From Siphonodentalium dalli (Eukaryota; Mollusca; Scaphopoda; Gadilida; Siphonodentaliidae): a stretch of DNA of 64,000 bases. The first letter of the stretch is position 1; each line of letters starts with the position of its first letter. Below, piece by piece: positions 33,559 to 49,100 of the stretch. The DNA lies in the NCBI GenBank assembly GCA_032622095.1, contig CP136069.1:168694394-168758393 (forward strand), given 5' to 3'. The notes below the pieces were generated by a model. It saw only the letters and a list, made by a program, of their open reading frames with translations. It was not told the DNA's origin and ran no database searches. Made by a program: the position numbers and the translations under genes.

Positions 33559-34147
33559 GATTCACAAAATTCACACACGATAATACTTAGTACATCCTAC
33601 AGATACTTCACAACCATTTTGGTTCAAATCGGCGACAAAAAAAAAATTGACATATTTTGCCCCTCCCTTAGCCCAGGAAAAATTGAGCGGACCTTTGTCA
33701 AAATGTCCTGGTTTGGTCTTCTGTCTATGTTTAAGACGCTCACATAGAGCAAATCCAGCTGTTGCGCTTCGTCTAGGAGAAGATCGGGACACAAGCACTT
33801 TCTACACATGGACTTTATTAGTACATTTTTCGATGTGTTATAACTTGGTCATTTCTCACCCGATTTACAAAATTCTTTCACGAATAGCATCAGTACATCG
33901 TATAGATACCCGACAGTAAAAATGGTTGGAATCGGTGACAAGAACAAAATTGACAAATTTTGCACCCCTCCCCGGGTCAACAAATTGTTTTCGGACCTTG
34001 GTGAAAATTTCCCCGATTCGTGCCCTTTCCTTAGTTAACACGATTACGAGAACCGAATTCAGCTGCTTGACTTCTTACAGGAGAAAATCTGCGCACAAAC
34101 TTTTTCCAAAATTTTGGTTTAAGGGCCATAATTCTGGTAAGCAAGTT
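33559..34147. repeat. Two ~303-bp sub-repeats within the 1249-bp unit
   Basis: The first sub-repeat (from about 33559) and the second (from about 33862) align. GATT(C/T)ACAAAATTC, AGTACATC, AGATAC, ATCGG(C/T)GACAA, TTTTGC(A)CCCCTCCC, CGGACCTT and CAGCTG...CTTC...AGGAGAA all recur at a 302-303 bp offset. The unit therefore arose by an older internal duplication, followed by amplification of the larger period. Confidence 0.8.
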
Positions 34148-37100
34148 AGGGGACAAACCTAAATGCTCCATTACCATGCATCTTGGCATGGTGCATATAC
34201 CTACCAAATTTCAATGCTTTAACTTTTAAACTTTCTGAGATATAAGGGTTTCAAAATATATTAAGAATAATAAATAATAATAATAATAGTGAAAAATAAA
34301 AAATTGAATAACAATATACTTCCATATTAAAATATGGAAGTATAATAAGGGAATCGCTCGGAATTGATTGGAATGTCGATAGTATGGTTTATTGACATTT
34401 CTGTGTTCAGTTGGAACGTTCTGGTGTGACCCCCACCCATGCCTCGAAATTTGATGACGCGGGTAGAAAAGTCGCCATATATCGGCCAATTTTCGAGATA
34501 TCGAGCTAATATTTGCGCCATTGTGTTCGTATTTTATGCCCCTATAATATTTACCAGGGTTTTGGTGAGGTATTGCGCCGATATTTTACTATGTAGGCCA
34601 ATATGTATGTTTCTGGTTCATACTTTTTTGAATATCTCCGGACTCATTCGACATAATGCAGCAAATGAATAATCGTTTAAAAGAGCTAAAAATTCCCCAT
34701 CGAATGATACCAAACACGTCACGATTGGTTGAAGAAATATAAATTCATAGTGCTTTCCCTGTAAACTTGAAAAAAGGAAAGGGCCACCATTTCTACATTT
34801 GTCAACCGATTCACAAAATTCACACACGATAATACTTAGTACATCCTACAGATACTTCACAACCATTTTGGTTCAAATCGGCGACAAAAAAAAAATTGAC
34901 ATATTTTGCCCCTCCCTTAGCCCAGGAAAAATTGAGCGGACCTTTGTCAAAATGTCCTGGTTTGGTCTTCTGTCTATGTTTAAGACGCTCACATAGAGCA
35001 AATCCAGCTGTTGCGCTTCGTCTAGGAGAAGATCGGGACACAAGCACTTTCTACACATGGACTTTATTAGTACATTTTTCGATGTGTTATAACTTGGTCA
35101 TTTCTCACCCGATTTACAAAATTCTTTCACGAATAGCATCAGTACATCGTATAGATACCCGACAGTAAAAATGGTTGGAATCGGTGACAAGAACAAAATT
35201 GACAAATTTTGCACCCCTCCCCGGGTCAACAAATTGTTTTCGGACCTTGGTGAAAATTTCCCCGATTCGTGCCCTTTCCTTAGTTAACACGATTACGAGA
35301 ACCGAATTCAGCTGCTTGACTTCTTACAGGAGAAAATCTGCGCACAAACTTTTTCCAAAATTTTGGTTTAAGGGCCATAATTCTGGTAAGCAAGTTAGGG
35401 GACAAACCTAAATGCTCCATTACCATGCATCTTGGCATGGTGCATATACCTACCAAATTTCAATGCTTTAACTTTTAAACTTTCTGAGATATAAGGGTTT
35501 CAAAATATATTAAGAATAATAAATAATAATAATAATAGTGAAAAATAAAAAATTGAATAACAATATACTTCCATATTAAAATATGGAAGTATAATAAGGG
35601 AATCGCTCGGAATTGATTGGAATGTCGATAGTATGGTTTATTGACATTTCTGTGTTCAGTTGGAACGTTCTGGTGTGACCCCCACCCATGCCTCGAAATT
35701 TGATGACGCGGGTAGAAAAGTCGCCATATATCGGCCAATTTTCGAGATATCGAGCTAATATTTGCGCCATTGTGTTCGTATTTTATGCCCCTATAATATT
35801 TACCAGGGTTTTGGTGAGGTATTGCGCCGATATTTTACTATGTAGGCCAATATGTATGTTTCTGGTTCATACTTTTTTGAATATCTCCGGACTCATTCGA
35901 CATAATGCAGCAAATGAATAATCGTTTAAAAGAGCTAAAAATTCCCCATCGAATGATACCAAACACGTCACGATTGGTTGAAGAAATATAAATTCATAGT
36001 GCTTTCCCTGTAAACTTGAAAAAAGGAAAGGGCCACCATTTCTACATTTGTCAACCGATTCACAAAATTCACACACGATAATACTTAGTACATCCTACAG
36101 ATACTTCACAACCATTTTGGTTCAAATCGGCGACAAAAAAAAAATTGACATATTTTGCCCCTCCCTTAGCCCAGGAAAAATTGAGCGGACCTTTGTCAAA
36201 ATGTCCTGGTTTGGTCTTCTGTCTATGTTTAAGACGCTCACATAGAGCAAATCCAGCTGTTGCGCTTCGTCTAGGAGAAGATCGGGACACAAGCACTTTC
36301 TACACATGGACTTTATTAGTACATTTTTCGATGTGTTATAACTTGGTCATTTCTCACCCGATTTACAAAATTCTTTCACGAATAGCATCAGTACATCGTA
36401 TAGATACCCGACAGTAAAAATGGTTGGAATCGGTGACAAGAACAAAATTGACAAATTTTGCACCCCTCCCCGGGTCAACAAATTGTTTTCGGACCTTGGT
36501 GAAAATTTCCCCGATTCGTGCCCTTTCCTTAGTTAACACGATTACGAGAACCGAATTCAGCTGCTTGACTTCTTACAGGAGAAAATCTGCGCACAAACTT
36601 TTTCCAAAATTTTGGTTTAAGGGCCATAATTCTGGTAAGCAAGTTAGGGGACAAACCTAAATGCTCCATTACCATGCATCTTGGCATGGTGCATATACCT
36701 ACCAAATTTCAATGCTTTAACTTTTAAACTTTCTGAGATATAAGGGTTTCAAAATATATTAAGAATAATAAATAATAATAATAATAGTGAAAAATAAAAA
36801 ATTGAATAACAATATACTTCCATATTAAAATATGGAAGTATAATAAGGGAATCGCTCGGAATTGATTGGAATGTCGATAGTATGGTTTATTGACATTTCT
36901 GTGTTCAGTTGGAACGTTCTGGTGTGACCCCCACCCATGCCTCGAAATTTGATGACGCGGGTAGAAAAGTCGCCATATATCGGCCAATTTTCGAGATATC
37001 GAGCTAATATTTGCGCCATTGTGTTCGTATTTTATGCCCCTATAATATTTACCAGGGTTTTGGTGAGGTATTGCGCCGATATTTTACTATGTAGGCCAAT

Positions 37101-40100
37101 ATGTATGTTTCTGGTTCATACTTTTTTGAATATCTCCGGACTCATTCGACATAATGCAGCAAATGAATAATCGTTTAAAAGAGCTAAAAATTCCCCATCG
37201 AATGATACCAAACACGTCACGATTGGTTGAAGAAATATAAATTCATAGTGCTTTCCCTGTAAACTTGAAAAAAGGAAAGGGCCACCATTTCTACATTTGT
37301 CAACCGATTCACAAAATTCACACACGATAATACTTAGTACATCCTACAGATACTTCACAACCATTTTGGTTCAAATCGGCGACAAAAAAAAAATTGACAT
37401 ATTTTGCCCCTCCCTTAGCCCAGGAAAAATTGAGCGGACCTTTGTCAAAATGTCCTGGTTTGGTCTTCTGTCTATGTTTAAGACGCTCACATAGAGCAAA
37501 TCCAGCTGTTGCGCTTCGTCTAGGAGAAGATCGGGACACAAGCACTTTCTACACATGGACTTTATTAGTACATTTTTCGATGTGTTATAACTTGGTCATT
37601 TCTCACCCGATTTACAAAATTCTTTCACGAATAGCATCAGTACATCGTATAGATACCCGACAGTAAAAATGGTTGGAATCGGTGACAAGAACAAAATTGA
37701 CAAATTTTGCACCCCTCCCCGGGTCAACAAATTGTTTTCGGACCTTGGTGAAAATTTCCCCGATTCGTGCCCTTTCCTTAGTTAACACGATTACGAGAAC
37801 CGAATTCAGCTGCTTGACTTCTTACAGGAGAAAATCTGCGCACAAACTTTTTCCAAAATTTTGGTTTAAGGGCCATAATTCTGGTAAGCAAGTTAGGGGA
37901 CAAACCTAAATGCTCCATTACCATGCATCTTGGCATGGTGCATATACCTACCAAATTTCAATGCTTTAACTTTTAAACTTTCTGAGATATAAGGGTTTCA
38001 AAATATATTAAGAATAATAAATAATAATAATAATAGTGAAAAATAAAAAATTGAATAACAATATACTTCCATATTAAAATATGGAAGTATAATAAGGGAA
38101 TCGCTCGGAATTGATTGGAATGTCGATAGTATGGTTTATTGACATTTCTGTGTTCAGTTGGAACGTTCTGGTGTGACCCCCACCCATGCCTCGAAATTTG
38201 ATGACGCGGGTAGAAAAGTCGCCATATATCGGCCAATTTTCGAGATATCGAGCTAATATTTGCGCCATTGTGTTCGTATTTTATGCCCCTATAATATTTA
38301 CCAGGGTTTTGGTGAGGTATTGCGCCGATATTTTACTATGTAGGCCAATATGTATGTTTCTGGTTCATACTTTTTTGAATATCTCCGGACTCATTCGACA
38401 TAATGCAGCAAATGAATAATCGTTTAAAAGAGCTAAAAATTCCCCATCGAATGATACCAAACACGTCACGATTGGTTGAAGAAATATAAATTCATAGTGC
38501 TTTCCCTGTAAACTTGAAAAAAGGAAAGGGCCACCATTTCTACATTTGTCAACCGATTCACAAAATTCACACACGATAATACTTAGTACATCCTACAGAT
38601 ACTTCACAACCATTTTGGTTCAAATCGGCGACAAAAAAAAAATTGACATATTTTGCCCCTCCCTTAGCCCAGGAAAAATTGAGCGGACCTTTGTCAAAAT
38701 GTCCTGGTTTGGTCTTCTGTCTATGTTTAAGACGCTCACATAGAGCAAATCCAGCTGTTGCGCTTCGTCTAGGAGAAGATCGGGACACAAGCACTTTCTA
38801 CACATGGACTTTATTAGTACATTTTTCGATGTGTTATAACTTGGTCATTTCTCACCCGATTTACAAAATTCTTTCACGAATAGCATCAGTACATCGTATA
38901 GATACCCGACAGTAAAAATGGTTGGAATCGGTGACAAGAACAAAATTGACAAATTTTGCACCCCTCCCCGGGTCAACAAATTGTTTTCGGACCTTGGTGA
39001 AAATTTCCCCGATTCGTGCCCTTTCCTTAGTTAACACGATTACGAGAACCGAATTCAGCTGCTTGACTTCTTACAGGAGAAAATCTGCGCACAAACTTTT
39101 TCCAAAATTTTGGTTTAAGGGCCATAATTCTGGTAAGCAAGTTAGGGGACAAACCTAAATGCTCCATTACCATGCATCTTGGCATGGTGCATATACCTAC
39201 CAAATTTCAATGCTTTAACTTTTAAACTTTCTGAGATATAAGGGTTTCAAAATATATTAAGAATAATAAATAATAATAATAATAGTGAAAAATAAAAAAT
39301 TGAATAACAATATACTTCCATATTAAAATATGGAAGTATAATAAGGGAATCGCTCGGAATTGATTGGAATGTCGATAGTATGGTTTATTGACATTTCTGT
39401 GTTCAGTTGGAACGTTCTGGTGTGACCCCCACCCATGCCTCGAAATTTGATGACGCGGGTAGAAAAGTCGCCATATATCGGCCAATTTTCGAGATATCGA
39501 GCTAATATTTGCGCCATTGTGTTCGTATTTTATGCCCCTATAATATTTACCAGGGTTTTGGTGAGGTATTGCGCCGATATTTTACTATGTAGGCCAATAT
39601 GTATGTTTCTGGTTCATACTTTTTTGAATATCTCCGGACTCATTCGACATAATGCAGCAAATGAATAATCGTTTAAAAGAGCTAAAAATTCCCCATCGAA
39701 TGATACCAAACACGTCACGATTGGTTGAAGAAATATAAATTCATAGTGCTTTCCCTGTAAACTTGAAAAAAGGAAAGGGCCACCATTTCTACATTTGTCA
39801 ACCGATTCACAAAATTCACACACGATAATACTTAGTACATCCTACAGATACTTCACAACCATTTTGGTTCAAATCGGCGACAAAAAAAAAATTGACATAT
39901 TTTGCCCCTCCCTTAGCCCAGGAAAAATTGAGCGGACCTTTGTCAAAATGTCCTGGTTTGGTCTTCTGTCTATGTTTAAGACGCTCACATAGAGCAAATC
40001 CAGCTGTTGCGCTTCGTCTAGGAGAAGATCGGGACACAAGCACTTTCTACACATGGACTTTATTAGTACATTTTTCGATGTGTTATAACTTGGTCATTTC

Positions 40101-43100
40101 TCACCCGATTTACAAAATTCTTTCACGAATAGCATCAGTACATCGTATAGATACCCGACAGTAAAAATGGTTGGAATCGGTGACAAGAACAAAATTGACA
40201 AATTTTGCACCCCTCCCCGGGTCAACAAATTGTTTTCGGACCTTGGTGAAAATTTCCCCGATTCGTGCCCTTTCCTTAGTTAACACGATTACGAGAACCG
40301 AATTCAGCTGCTTGACTTCTTACAGGAGAAAATCTGCGCACAAACTTTTTCCAAAATTTTGGTTTAAGGGCCATAATTCTGGTAAGCAAGTTAGGGGACA
40401 AACCTAAATGCTCCATTACCATGCATCTTGGCATGGTGCATATACCTACCAAATTTCAATGCTTTAACTTTTAAACTTTCTGAGATATAAGGGTTTCAAA
40501 ATATATTAAGAATAATAAATAATAATAATAATAGTGAAAAATAAAAAATTGAATAACAATATACTTCCATATTAAAATATGGAAGTATAATAAGGGAATC
40601 GCTCGGAATTGATTGGAATGTCGATAGTATGGTTTATTGACATTTCTGTGTTCAGTTGGAACGTTCTGGTGTGACCCCCACCCATGCCTCGAAATTTGAT
40701 GACGCGGGTAGAAAAGTCGCCATATATCGGCCAATTTTCGAGATATCGAGCTAATATTTGCGCCATTGTGTTCGTATTTTATGCCCCTATAATATTTACC
40801 AGGGTTTTGGTGAGGTATTGCGCCGATATTTTACTATGTAGGCCAATATGTATGTTTCTGGTTCATACTTTTTTGAATATCTCCGGACTCATTCGACATA
40901 ATGCAGCAAATGAATAATCGTTTAAAAGAGCTAAAAATTCCCCATCGAATGATACCAAACACGTCACGATTGGTTGAAGAAATATAAATTCATAGTGCTT
41001 TCCCTGTAAACTTGAAAAAAGGAAAGGGCCACCATTTCTACATTTGTCAACCGATTCACAAAATTCACACACGATAATACTTAGTACATCCTACAGATAC
41101 TTCACAACCATTTTGGTTCAAATCGGCGACAAAAAAAAAATTGACATATTTTGCCCCTCCCTTAGCCCAGGAAAAATTGAGCGGACCTTTGTCAAAATGT
41201 CCTGGTTTGGTCTTCTGTCTATGTTTAAGACGCTCACATAGAGCAAATCCAGCTGTTGCGCTTCGTCTAGGAGAAGATCGGGACACAAGCACTTTCTACA
41301 CATGGACTTTATTAGTACATTTTTCGATGTGTTATAACTTGGTCATTTCTCACCCGATTTACAAAATTCTTTCACGAATAGCATCAGTACATCGTATAGA
41401 TACCCGACAGTAAAAATGGTTGGAATCGGTGACAAGAACAAAATTGACAAATTTTGCACCCCTCCCCGGGTCAACAAATTGTTTTCGGACCTTGGTGAAA
41501 ATTTCCCCGATTCGTGCCCTTTCCTTAGTTAACACGATTACGAGAACCGAATTCAGCTGCTTGACTTCTTACAGGAGAAAATCTGCGCACAAACTTTTTC
41601 CAAAATTTTGGTTTAAGGGCCATAATTCTGGTAAGCAAGTTAGGGGACAAACCTAAATGCTCCATTACCATGCATCTTGGCATGGTGCATATACCTACCA
41701 AATTTCAATGCTTTAACTTTTAAACTTTCTGAGATATAAGGGTTTCAAAATATATTAAGAATAATAAATAATAATAATAATAGTGAAAAATAAAAAATTG
41801 AATAACAATATACTTCCATATTAAAATATGGAAGTATAATAAGGGAATCGCTCGGAATTGATTGGAATGTCGATAGTATGGTTTATTGACATTTCTGTGT
41901 TCAGTTGGAACGTTCTGGTGTGACCCCCACCCATGCCTCGAAATTTGATGACGCGGGTAGAAAAGTCGCCATATATCGGCCAATTTTCGAGATATCGAGC
42001 TAATATTTGCGCCATTGTGTTCGTATTTTATGCCCCTATAATATTTACCAGGGTTTTGGTGAGGTATTGCGCCGATATTTTACTATGTAGGCCAATATGT
42101 ATGTTTCTGGTTCATACTTTTTTGAATATCTCCGGACTCATTCGACATAATGCAGCAAATGAATAATCGTTTAAAAGAGCTAAAAATTCCCCATCGAATG
42201 ATACCAAACACGTCACGATTGGTTGAAGAAATATAAATTCATAGTGCTTTCCCTGTAAACTTGAAAAAAGGAAAGGGCCACCATTTCTACATTTGTCAAC
42301 CGATTCACAAAATTCACACACGATAATACTTAGTACATCCTACAGATACTTCACAACCATTTTGGTTCAAATCGGCGACAAAAAAAAAATTGACATATTT
42401 TGCCCCTCCCTTAGCCCAGGAAAAATTGAGCGGACCTTTGTCAAAATGTCCTGGTTTGGTCTTCTGTCTATGTTTAAGACGCTCACATAGAGCAAATCCA
42501 GCTGTTGCGCTTCGTCTAGGAGAAGATCGGGACACAAGCACTTTCTACACATGGACTTTATTAGTACATTTTTCGATGTGTTATAACTTGGTCATTTCTC
42601 ACCCGATTTACAAAATTCTTTCACGAATAGCATCAGTACATCGTATAGATACCCGACAGTAAAAATGGTTGGAATCGGTGACAAGAACAAAATTGACAAA
42701 TTTTGCACCCCTCCCCGGGTCAACAAATTGTTTTCGGACCTTGGTGAAAATTTCCCCGATTCGTGCCCTTTCCTTAGTTAACACGATTACGAGAACCGAA
42801 TTCAGCTGCTTGACTTCTTACAGGAGAAAATCTGCGCACAAACTTTTTCCAAAATTTTGGTTTAAGGGCCATAATTCTGGTAAGCAAGTTAGGGGACAAA
42901 CCTAAATGCTCCATTACCATGCATCTTGGCATGGTGCATATACCTACCAAATTTCAATGCTTTAACTTTTAAACTTTCTGAGATATAAGGGTTTCAAAAT
43001 ATATTAAGAATAATAAATAATAATAATAATAGTGAAAAATAAAAAATTGAATAACAATATACTTCCATATTAAAATATGGAAGTATAATAAGGGAATCGC

Positions 43101-46100
43101 TCGGAATTGATTGGAATGTCGATAGTATGGTTTATTGACATTTCTGTGTTCAGTTGGAACGTTCTGGTGTGACCCCCACCCATGCCTCGAAATTTGATGA
43201 CGCGGGTAGAAAAGTCGCCATATATCGGCCAATTTTCGAGATATCGAGCTAATATTTGCGCCATTGTGTTCGTATTTTATGCCCCTATAATATTTACCAG
43301 GGTTTTGGTGAGGTATTGCGCCGATATTTTACTATGTAGGCCAATATGTATGTTTCTGGTTCATACTTTTTTGAATATCTCCGGACTCATTCGACATAAT
43401 GCAGCAAATGAATAATCGTTTAAAAGAGCTAAAAATTCCCCATCGAATGATACCAAACACGTCACGATTGGTTGAAGAAATATAAATTCATAGTGCTTTC
43501 CCTGTAAACTTGAAAAAAGGAAAGGGCCACCATTTCTACATTTGTCAACCGATTCACAAAATTCACACACGATAATACTTAGTACATCCTACAGATACTT
43601 CACAACCATTTTGGTTCAAATCGGCGACAAAAAAAAAATTGACATATTTTGCCCCTCCCTTAGCCCAGGAAAAATTGAGCGGACCTTTGTCAAAATGTCC
43701 TGGTTTGGTCTTCTGTCTATGTTTAAGACGCTCACATAGAGCAAATCCAGCTGTTGCGCTTCGTCTAGGAGAAGATCGGGACACAAGCACTTTCTACACA
43801 TGGACTTTATTAGTACATTTTTCGATGTGTTATAACTTGGTCATTTCTCACCCGATTTACAAAATTCTTTCACGAATAGCATCAGTACATCGTATAGATA
43901 CCCGACAGTAAAAATGGTTGGAATCGGTGACAAGAACAAAATTGACAAATTTTGCACCCCTCCCCGGGTCAACAAATTGTTTTCGGACCTTGGTGAAAAT
44001 TTCCCCGATTCGTGCCCTTTCCTTAGTTAACACGATTACGAGAACCGAATTCAGCTGCTTGACTTCTTACAGGAGAAAATCTGCGCACAAACTTTTTCCA
44101 AAATTTTGGTTTAAGGGCCATAATTCTGGTAAGCAAGTTAGGGGACAAACCTAAATGCTCCATTACCATGCATCTTGGCATGGTGCATATACCTACCAAA
44201 TTTCAATGCTTTAACTTTTAAACTTTCTGAGATATAAGGGTTTCAAAATATATTAAGAATAATAAATAATAATAATAATAGTGAAAAATAAAAAATTGAA
44301 TAACAATATACTTCCATATTAAAATATGGAAGTATAATAAGGGAATCGCTCGGAATTGATTGGAATGTCGATAGTATGGTTTATTGACATTTCTGTGTTC
44401 AGTTGGAACGTTCTGGTGTGACCCCCACCCATGCCTCGAAATTTGATGACGCGGGTAGAAAAGTCGCCATATATCGGCCAATTTTCGAGATATCGAGCTA
44501 ATATTTGCGCCATTGTGTTCGTATTTTATGCCCCTATAATATTTACCAGGGTTTTGGTGAGGTATTGCGCCGATATTTTACTATGTAGGCCAATATGTAT
44601 GTTTCTGGTTCATACTTTTTTGAATATCTCCGGACTCATTCGACATAATGCAGCAAATGAATAATCGTTTAAAAGAGCTAAAAATTCCCCATCGAATGAT
44701 ACCAAACACGTCACGATTGGTTGAAGAAATATAAATTCATAGTGCTTTCCCTGTAAACTTGAAAAAAGGAAAGGGCCACCATTTCTACATTTGTCAACCG
44801 ATTCACAAAATTCACACACGATAATACTTAGTACATCCTACAGATACTTCACAACCATTTTGGTTCAAATCGGCGACAAAAAAAAAATTGACATATTTTG
44901 CCCCTCCCTTAGCCCAGGAAAAATTGAGCGGACCTTTGTCAAAATGTCCTGGTTTGGTCTTCTGTCTATGTTTAAGACGCTCACATAGAGCAAATCCAGC
45001 TGTTGCGCTTCGTCTAGGAGAAGATCGGGACACAAGCACTTTCTACACATGGACTTTATTAGTACATTTTTCGATGTGTTATAACTTGGTCATTTCTCAC
45101 CCGATTTACAAAATTCTTTCACGAATAGCATCAGTACATCGTATAGATACCCGACAGTAAAAATGGTTGGAATCGGTGACAAGAACAAAATTGACAAATT
45201 TTGCACCCCTCCCCGGGTCAACAAATTGTTTTCGGACCTTGGTGAAAATTTCCCCGATTCGTGCCCTTTCCTTAGTTAACACGATTACGAGAACCGAATT
45301 CAGCTGCTTGACTTCTTACAGGAGAAAATCTGCGCACAAACTTTTTCCAAAATTTTGGTTTAAGGGCCATAATTCTGGTAAGCAAGTTAGGGGACAAACC
45401 TAAATGCTCCATTACCATGCATCTTGGCATGGTGCATATACCTACCAAATTTCAATGCTTTAACTTTTAAACTTTCTGAGATATAAGGGTTTCAAAATAT
45501 ATTAAGAATAATAAATAATAATAATAATAGTGAAAAATAAAAAATTGAATAACAATATACTTCCATATTAAAATATGGAAGTATAATAAGGGAATCGCTC
45601 GGAATTGATTGGAATGTCGATAGTATGGTTTATTGACATTTCTGTGTTCAGTTGGAACGTTCTGGTGTGACCCCCACCCATGCCTCGAAATTTGATGACG
45701 CGGGTAGAAAAGTCGCCATATATCGGCCAATTTTCGAGATATCGAGCTAATATTTGCGCCATTGTGTTCGTATTTTATGCCCCTATAATATTTACCAGGG
45801 TTTTGGTGAGGTATTGCGCCGATATTTTACTATGTAGGCCAATATGTATGTTTCTGGTTCATACTTTTTTGAATATCTCCGGACTCATTCGACATAATGC
45901 AGCAAATGAATAATCGTTTAAAAGAGCTAAAAATTCCCCATCGAATGATACCAAACACGTCACGATTGGTTGAAGAAATATAAATTCATAGTGCTTTCCC
46001 TGTAAACTTGAAAAAAGGAAAGGGCCACCATTTCTACATTTGTCAACCGATTCACAAAATTCACACACGATAATACTTAGTACATCCTACAGATACTTCA

Positions 46101-49100
46101 CAACCATTTTGGTTCAAATCGGCGACAAAAAAAAAATTGACATATTTTGCCCCTCCCTTAGCCCAGGAAAAATTGAGCGGACCTTTGTCAAAATGTCCTG
46201 GTTTGGTCTTCTGTCTATGTTTAAGACGCTCACATAGAGCAAATCCAGCTGTTGCGCTTCGTCTAGGAGAAGATCGGGACACAAGCACTTTCTACACATG
46301 GACTTTATTAGTACATTTTTCGATGTGTTATAACTTGGTCATTTCTCACCCGATTTACAAAATTCTTTCACGAATAGCATCAGTACATCGTATAGATACC
46401 CGACAGTAAAAATGGTTGGAATCGGTGACAAGAACAAAATTGACAAATTTTGCACCCCTCCCCGGGTCAACAAATTGTTTTCGGACCTTGGTGAAAATTT
46501 CCCCGATTCGTGCCCTTTCCTTAGTTAACACGATTACGAGAACCGAATTCAGCTGCTTGACTTCTTACAGGAGAAAATCTGCGCACAAACTTTTTCCAAA
46601 ATTTTGGTTTAAGGGCCATAATTCTGGTAAGCAAGTTAGGGGACAAACCTAAATGCTCCATTACCATGCATCTTGGCATGGTGCATATACCTACCAAATT
46701 TCAATGCTTTAACTTTTAAACTTTCTGAGATATAAGGGTTTCAAAATATATTAAGAATAATAAATAATAATAATAATAGTGAAAAATAAAAAATTGAATA
46801 ACAATATACTTCCATATTAAAATATGGAAGTATAATAAGGGAATCGCTCGGAATTGATTGGAATGTCGATAGTATGGTTTATTGACATTTCTGTGTTCAG
46901 TTGGAACGTTCTGGTGTGACCCCCACCCATGCCTCGAAATTTGATGACGCGGGTAGAAAAGTCGCCATATATCGGCCAATTTTCGAGATATCGAGCTAAT
47001 ATTTGCGCCATTGTGTTCGTATTTTATGCCCCTATAATATTTACCAGGGTTTTGGTGAGGTATTGCGCCGATATTTTACTATGTAGGCCAATATGTATGT
47101 TTCTGGTTCATACTTTTTTGAATATCTCCGGACTCATTCGACATAATGCAGCAAATGAATAATCGTTTAAAAGAGCTAAAAATTCCCCATCGAATGATAC
47201 CAAACACGTCACGATTGGTTGAAGAAATATAAATTCATAGTGCTTTCCCTGTAAACTTGAAAAAAGGAAAGGGCCACCATTTCTACATTTGTCAACCGAT
47301 TCACAAAATTCACACACGATAATACTTAGTACATCCTACAGATACTTCACAACCATTTTGGTTCAAATCGGCGACAAAAAAAAAATTGACATATTTTGCC
47401 CCTCCCTTAGCCCAGGAAAAATTGAGCGGACCTTTGTCAAAATGTCCTGGTTTGGTCTTCTGTCTATGTTTAAGACGCTCACATAGAGCAAATCCAGCTG
47501 TTGCGCTTCGTCTAGGAGAAGATCGGGACACAAGCACTTTCTACACATGGACTTTATTAGTACATTTTTCGATGTGTTATAACTTGGTCATTTCTCACCC
47601 GATTTACAAAATTCTTTCACGAATAGCATCAGTACATCGTATAGATACCCGACAGTAAAAATGGTTGGAATCGGTGACAAGAACAAAATTGACAAATTTT
47701 GCACCCCTCCCCGGGTCAACAAATTGTTTTCGGACCTTGGTGAAAATTTCCCCGATTCGTGCCCTTTCCTTAGTTAACACGATTACGAGAACCGAATTCA
47801 GCTGCTTGACTTCTTACAGGAGAAAATCTGCGCACAAACTTTTTCCAAAATTTTGGTTTAAGGGCCATAATTCTGGTAAGCAAGTTAGGGGACAAACCTA
47901 AATGCTCCATTACCATGCATCTTGGCATGGTGCATATACCTACCAAATTTCAATGCTTTAACTTTTAAACTTTCTGAGATATAAGGGTTTCAAAATATAT
48001 TAAGAATAATAAATAATAATAATAATAGTGAAAAATAAAAAATTGAATAACAATATACTTCCATATTAAAATATGGAAGTATAATAAGGGAATCGCTCGG
48101 AATTGATTGGAATGTCGATAGTATGGTTTATTGACATTTCTGTGTTCAGTTGGAACGTTCTGGTGTGACCCCCACCCATGCCTCGAAATTTGATGACGCG
48201 GGTAGAAAAGTCGCCATATATCGGCCAATTTTCGAGATATCGAGCTAATATTTGCGCCATTGTGTTCGTATTTTATGCCCCTATAATATTTACCAGGGTT
48301 TTGGTGAGGTATTGCGCCGATATTTTACTATGTAGGCCAATATGTATGTTTCTGGTTCATACTTTTTTGAATATCTCCGGACTCATTCGACATAATGCAG
48401 CAAATGAATAATCGTTTAAAAGAGCTAAAAATTCCCCATCGAATGATACCAAACACGTCACGATTGGTTGAAGAAATATAAATTCATAGTGCTTTCCCTG
48501 TAAACTTGAAAAAAGGAAAGGGCCACCATTTCTACATTTGTCAACCGATTCACAAAATTCACACACGATAATACTTAGTACATCCTACAGATACTTCACA
48601 ACCATTTTGGTTCAAATCGGCGACAAAAAAAAAATTGACATATTTTGCCCCTCCCTTAGCCCAGGAAAAATTGAGCGGACCTTTGTCAAAATGTCCTGGT
48701 TTGGTCTTCTGTCTATGTTTAAGACGCTCACATAGAGCAAATCCAGCTGTTGCGCTTCGTCTAGGAGAAGATCGGGACACAAGCACTTTCTACACATGGA
48801 CTTTATTAGTACATTTTTCGATGTGTTATAACTTGGTCATTTCTCACCCGATTTACAAAATTCTTTCACGAATAGCATCAGTACATCGTATAGATACCCG
48901 ACAGTAAAAATGGTTGGAATCGGTGACAAGAACAAAATTGACAAATTTTGCACCCCTCCCCGGGTCAACAAATTGTTTTCGGACCTTGGTGAAAATTTCC
49001 CCGATTCGTGCCCTTTCCTTAGTTAACACGATTACGAGAACCGAATTCAGCTGCTTGACTTCTTACAGGAGAAAATCTGCGCACAAACTTTTTCCAAAAT

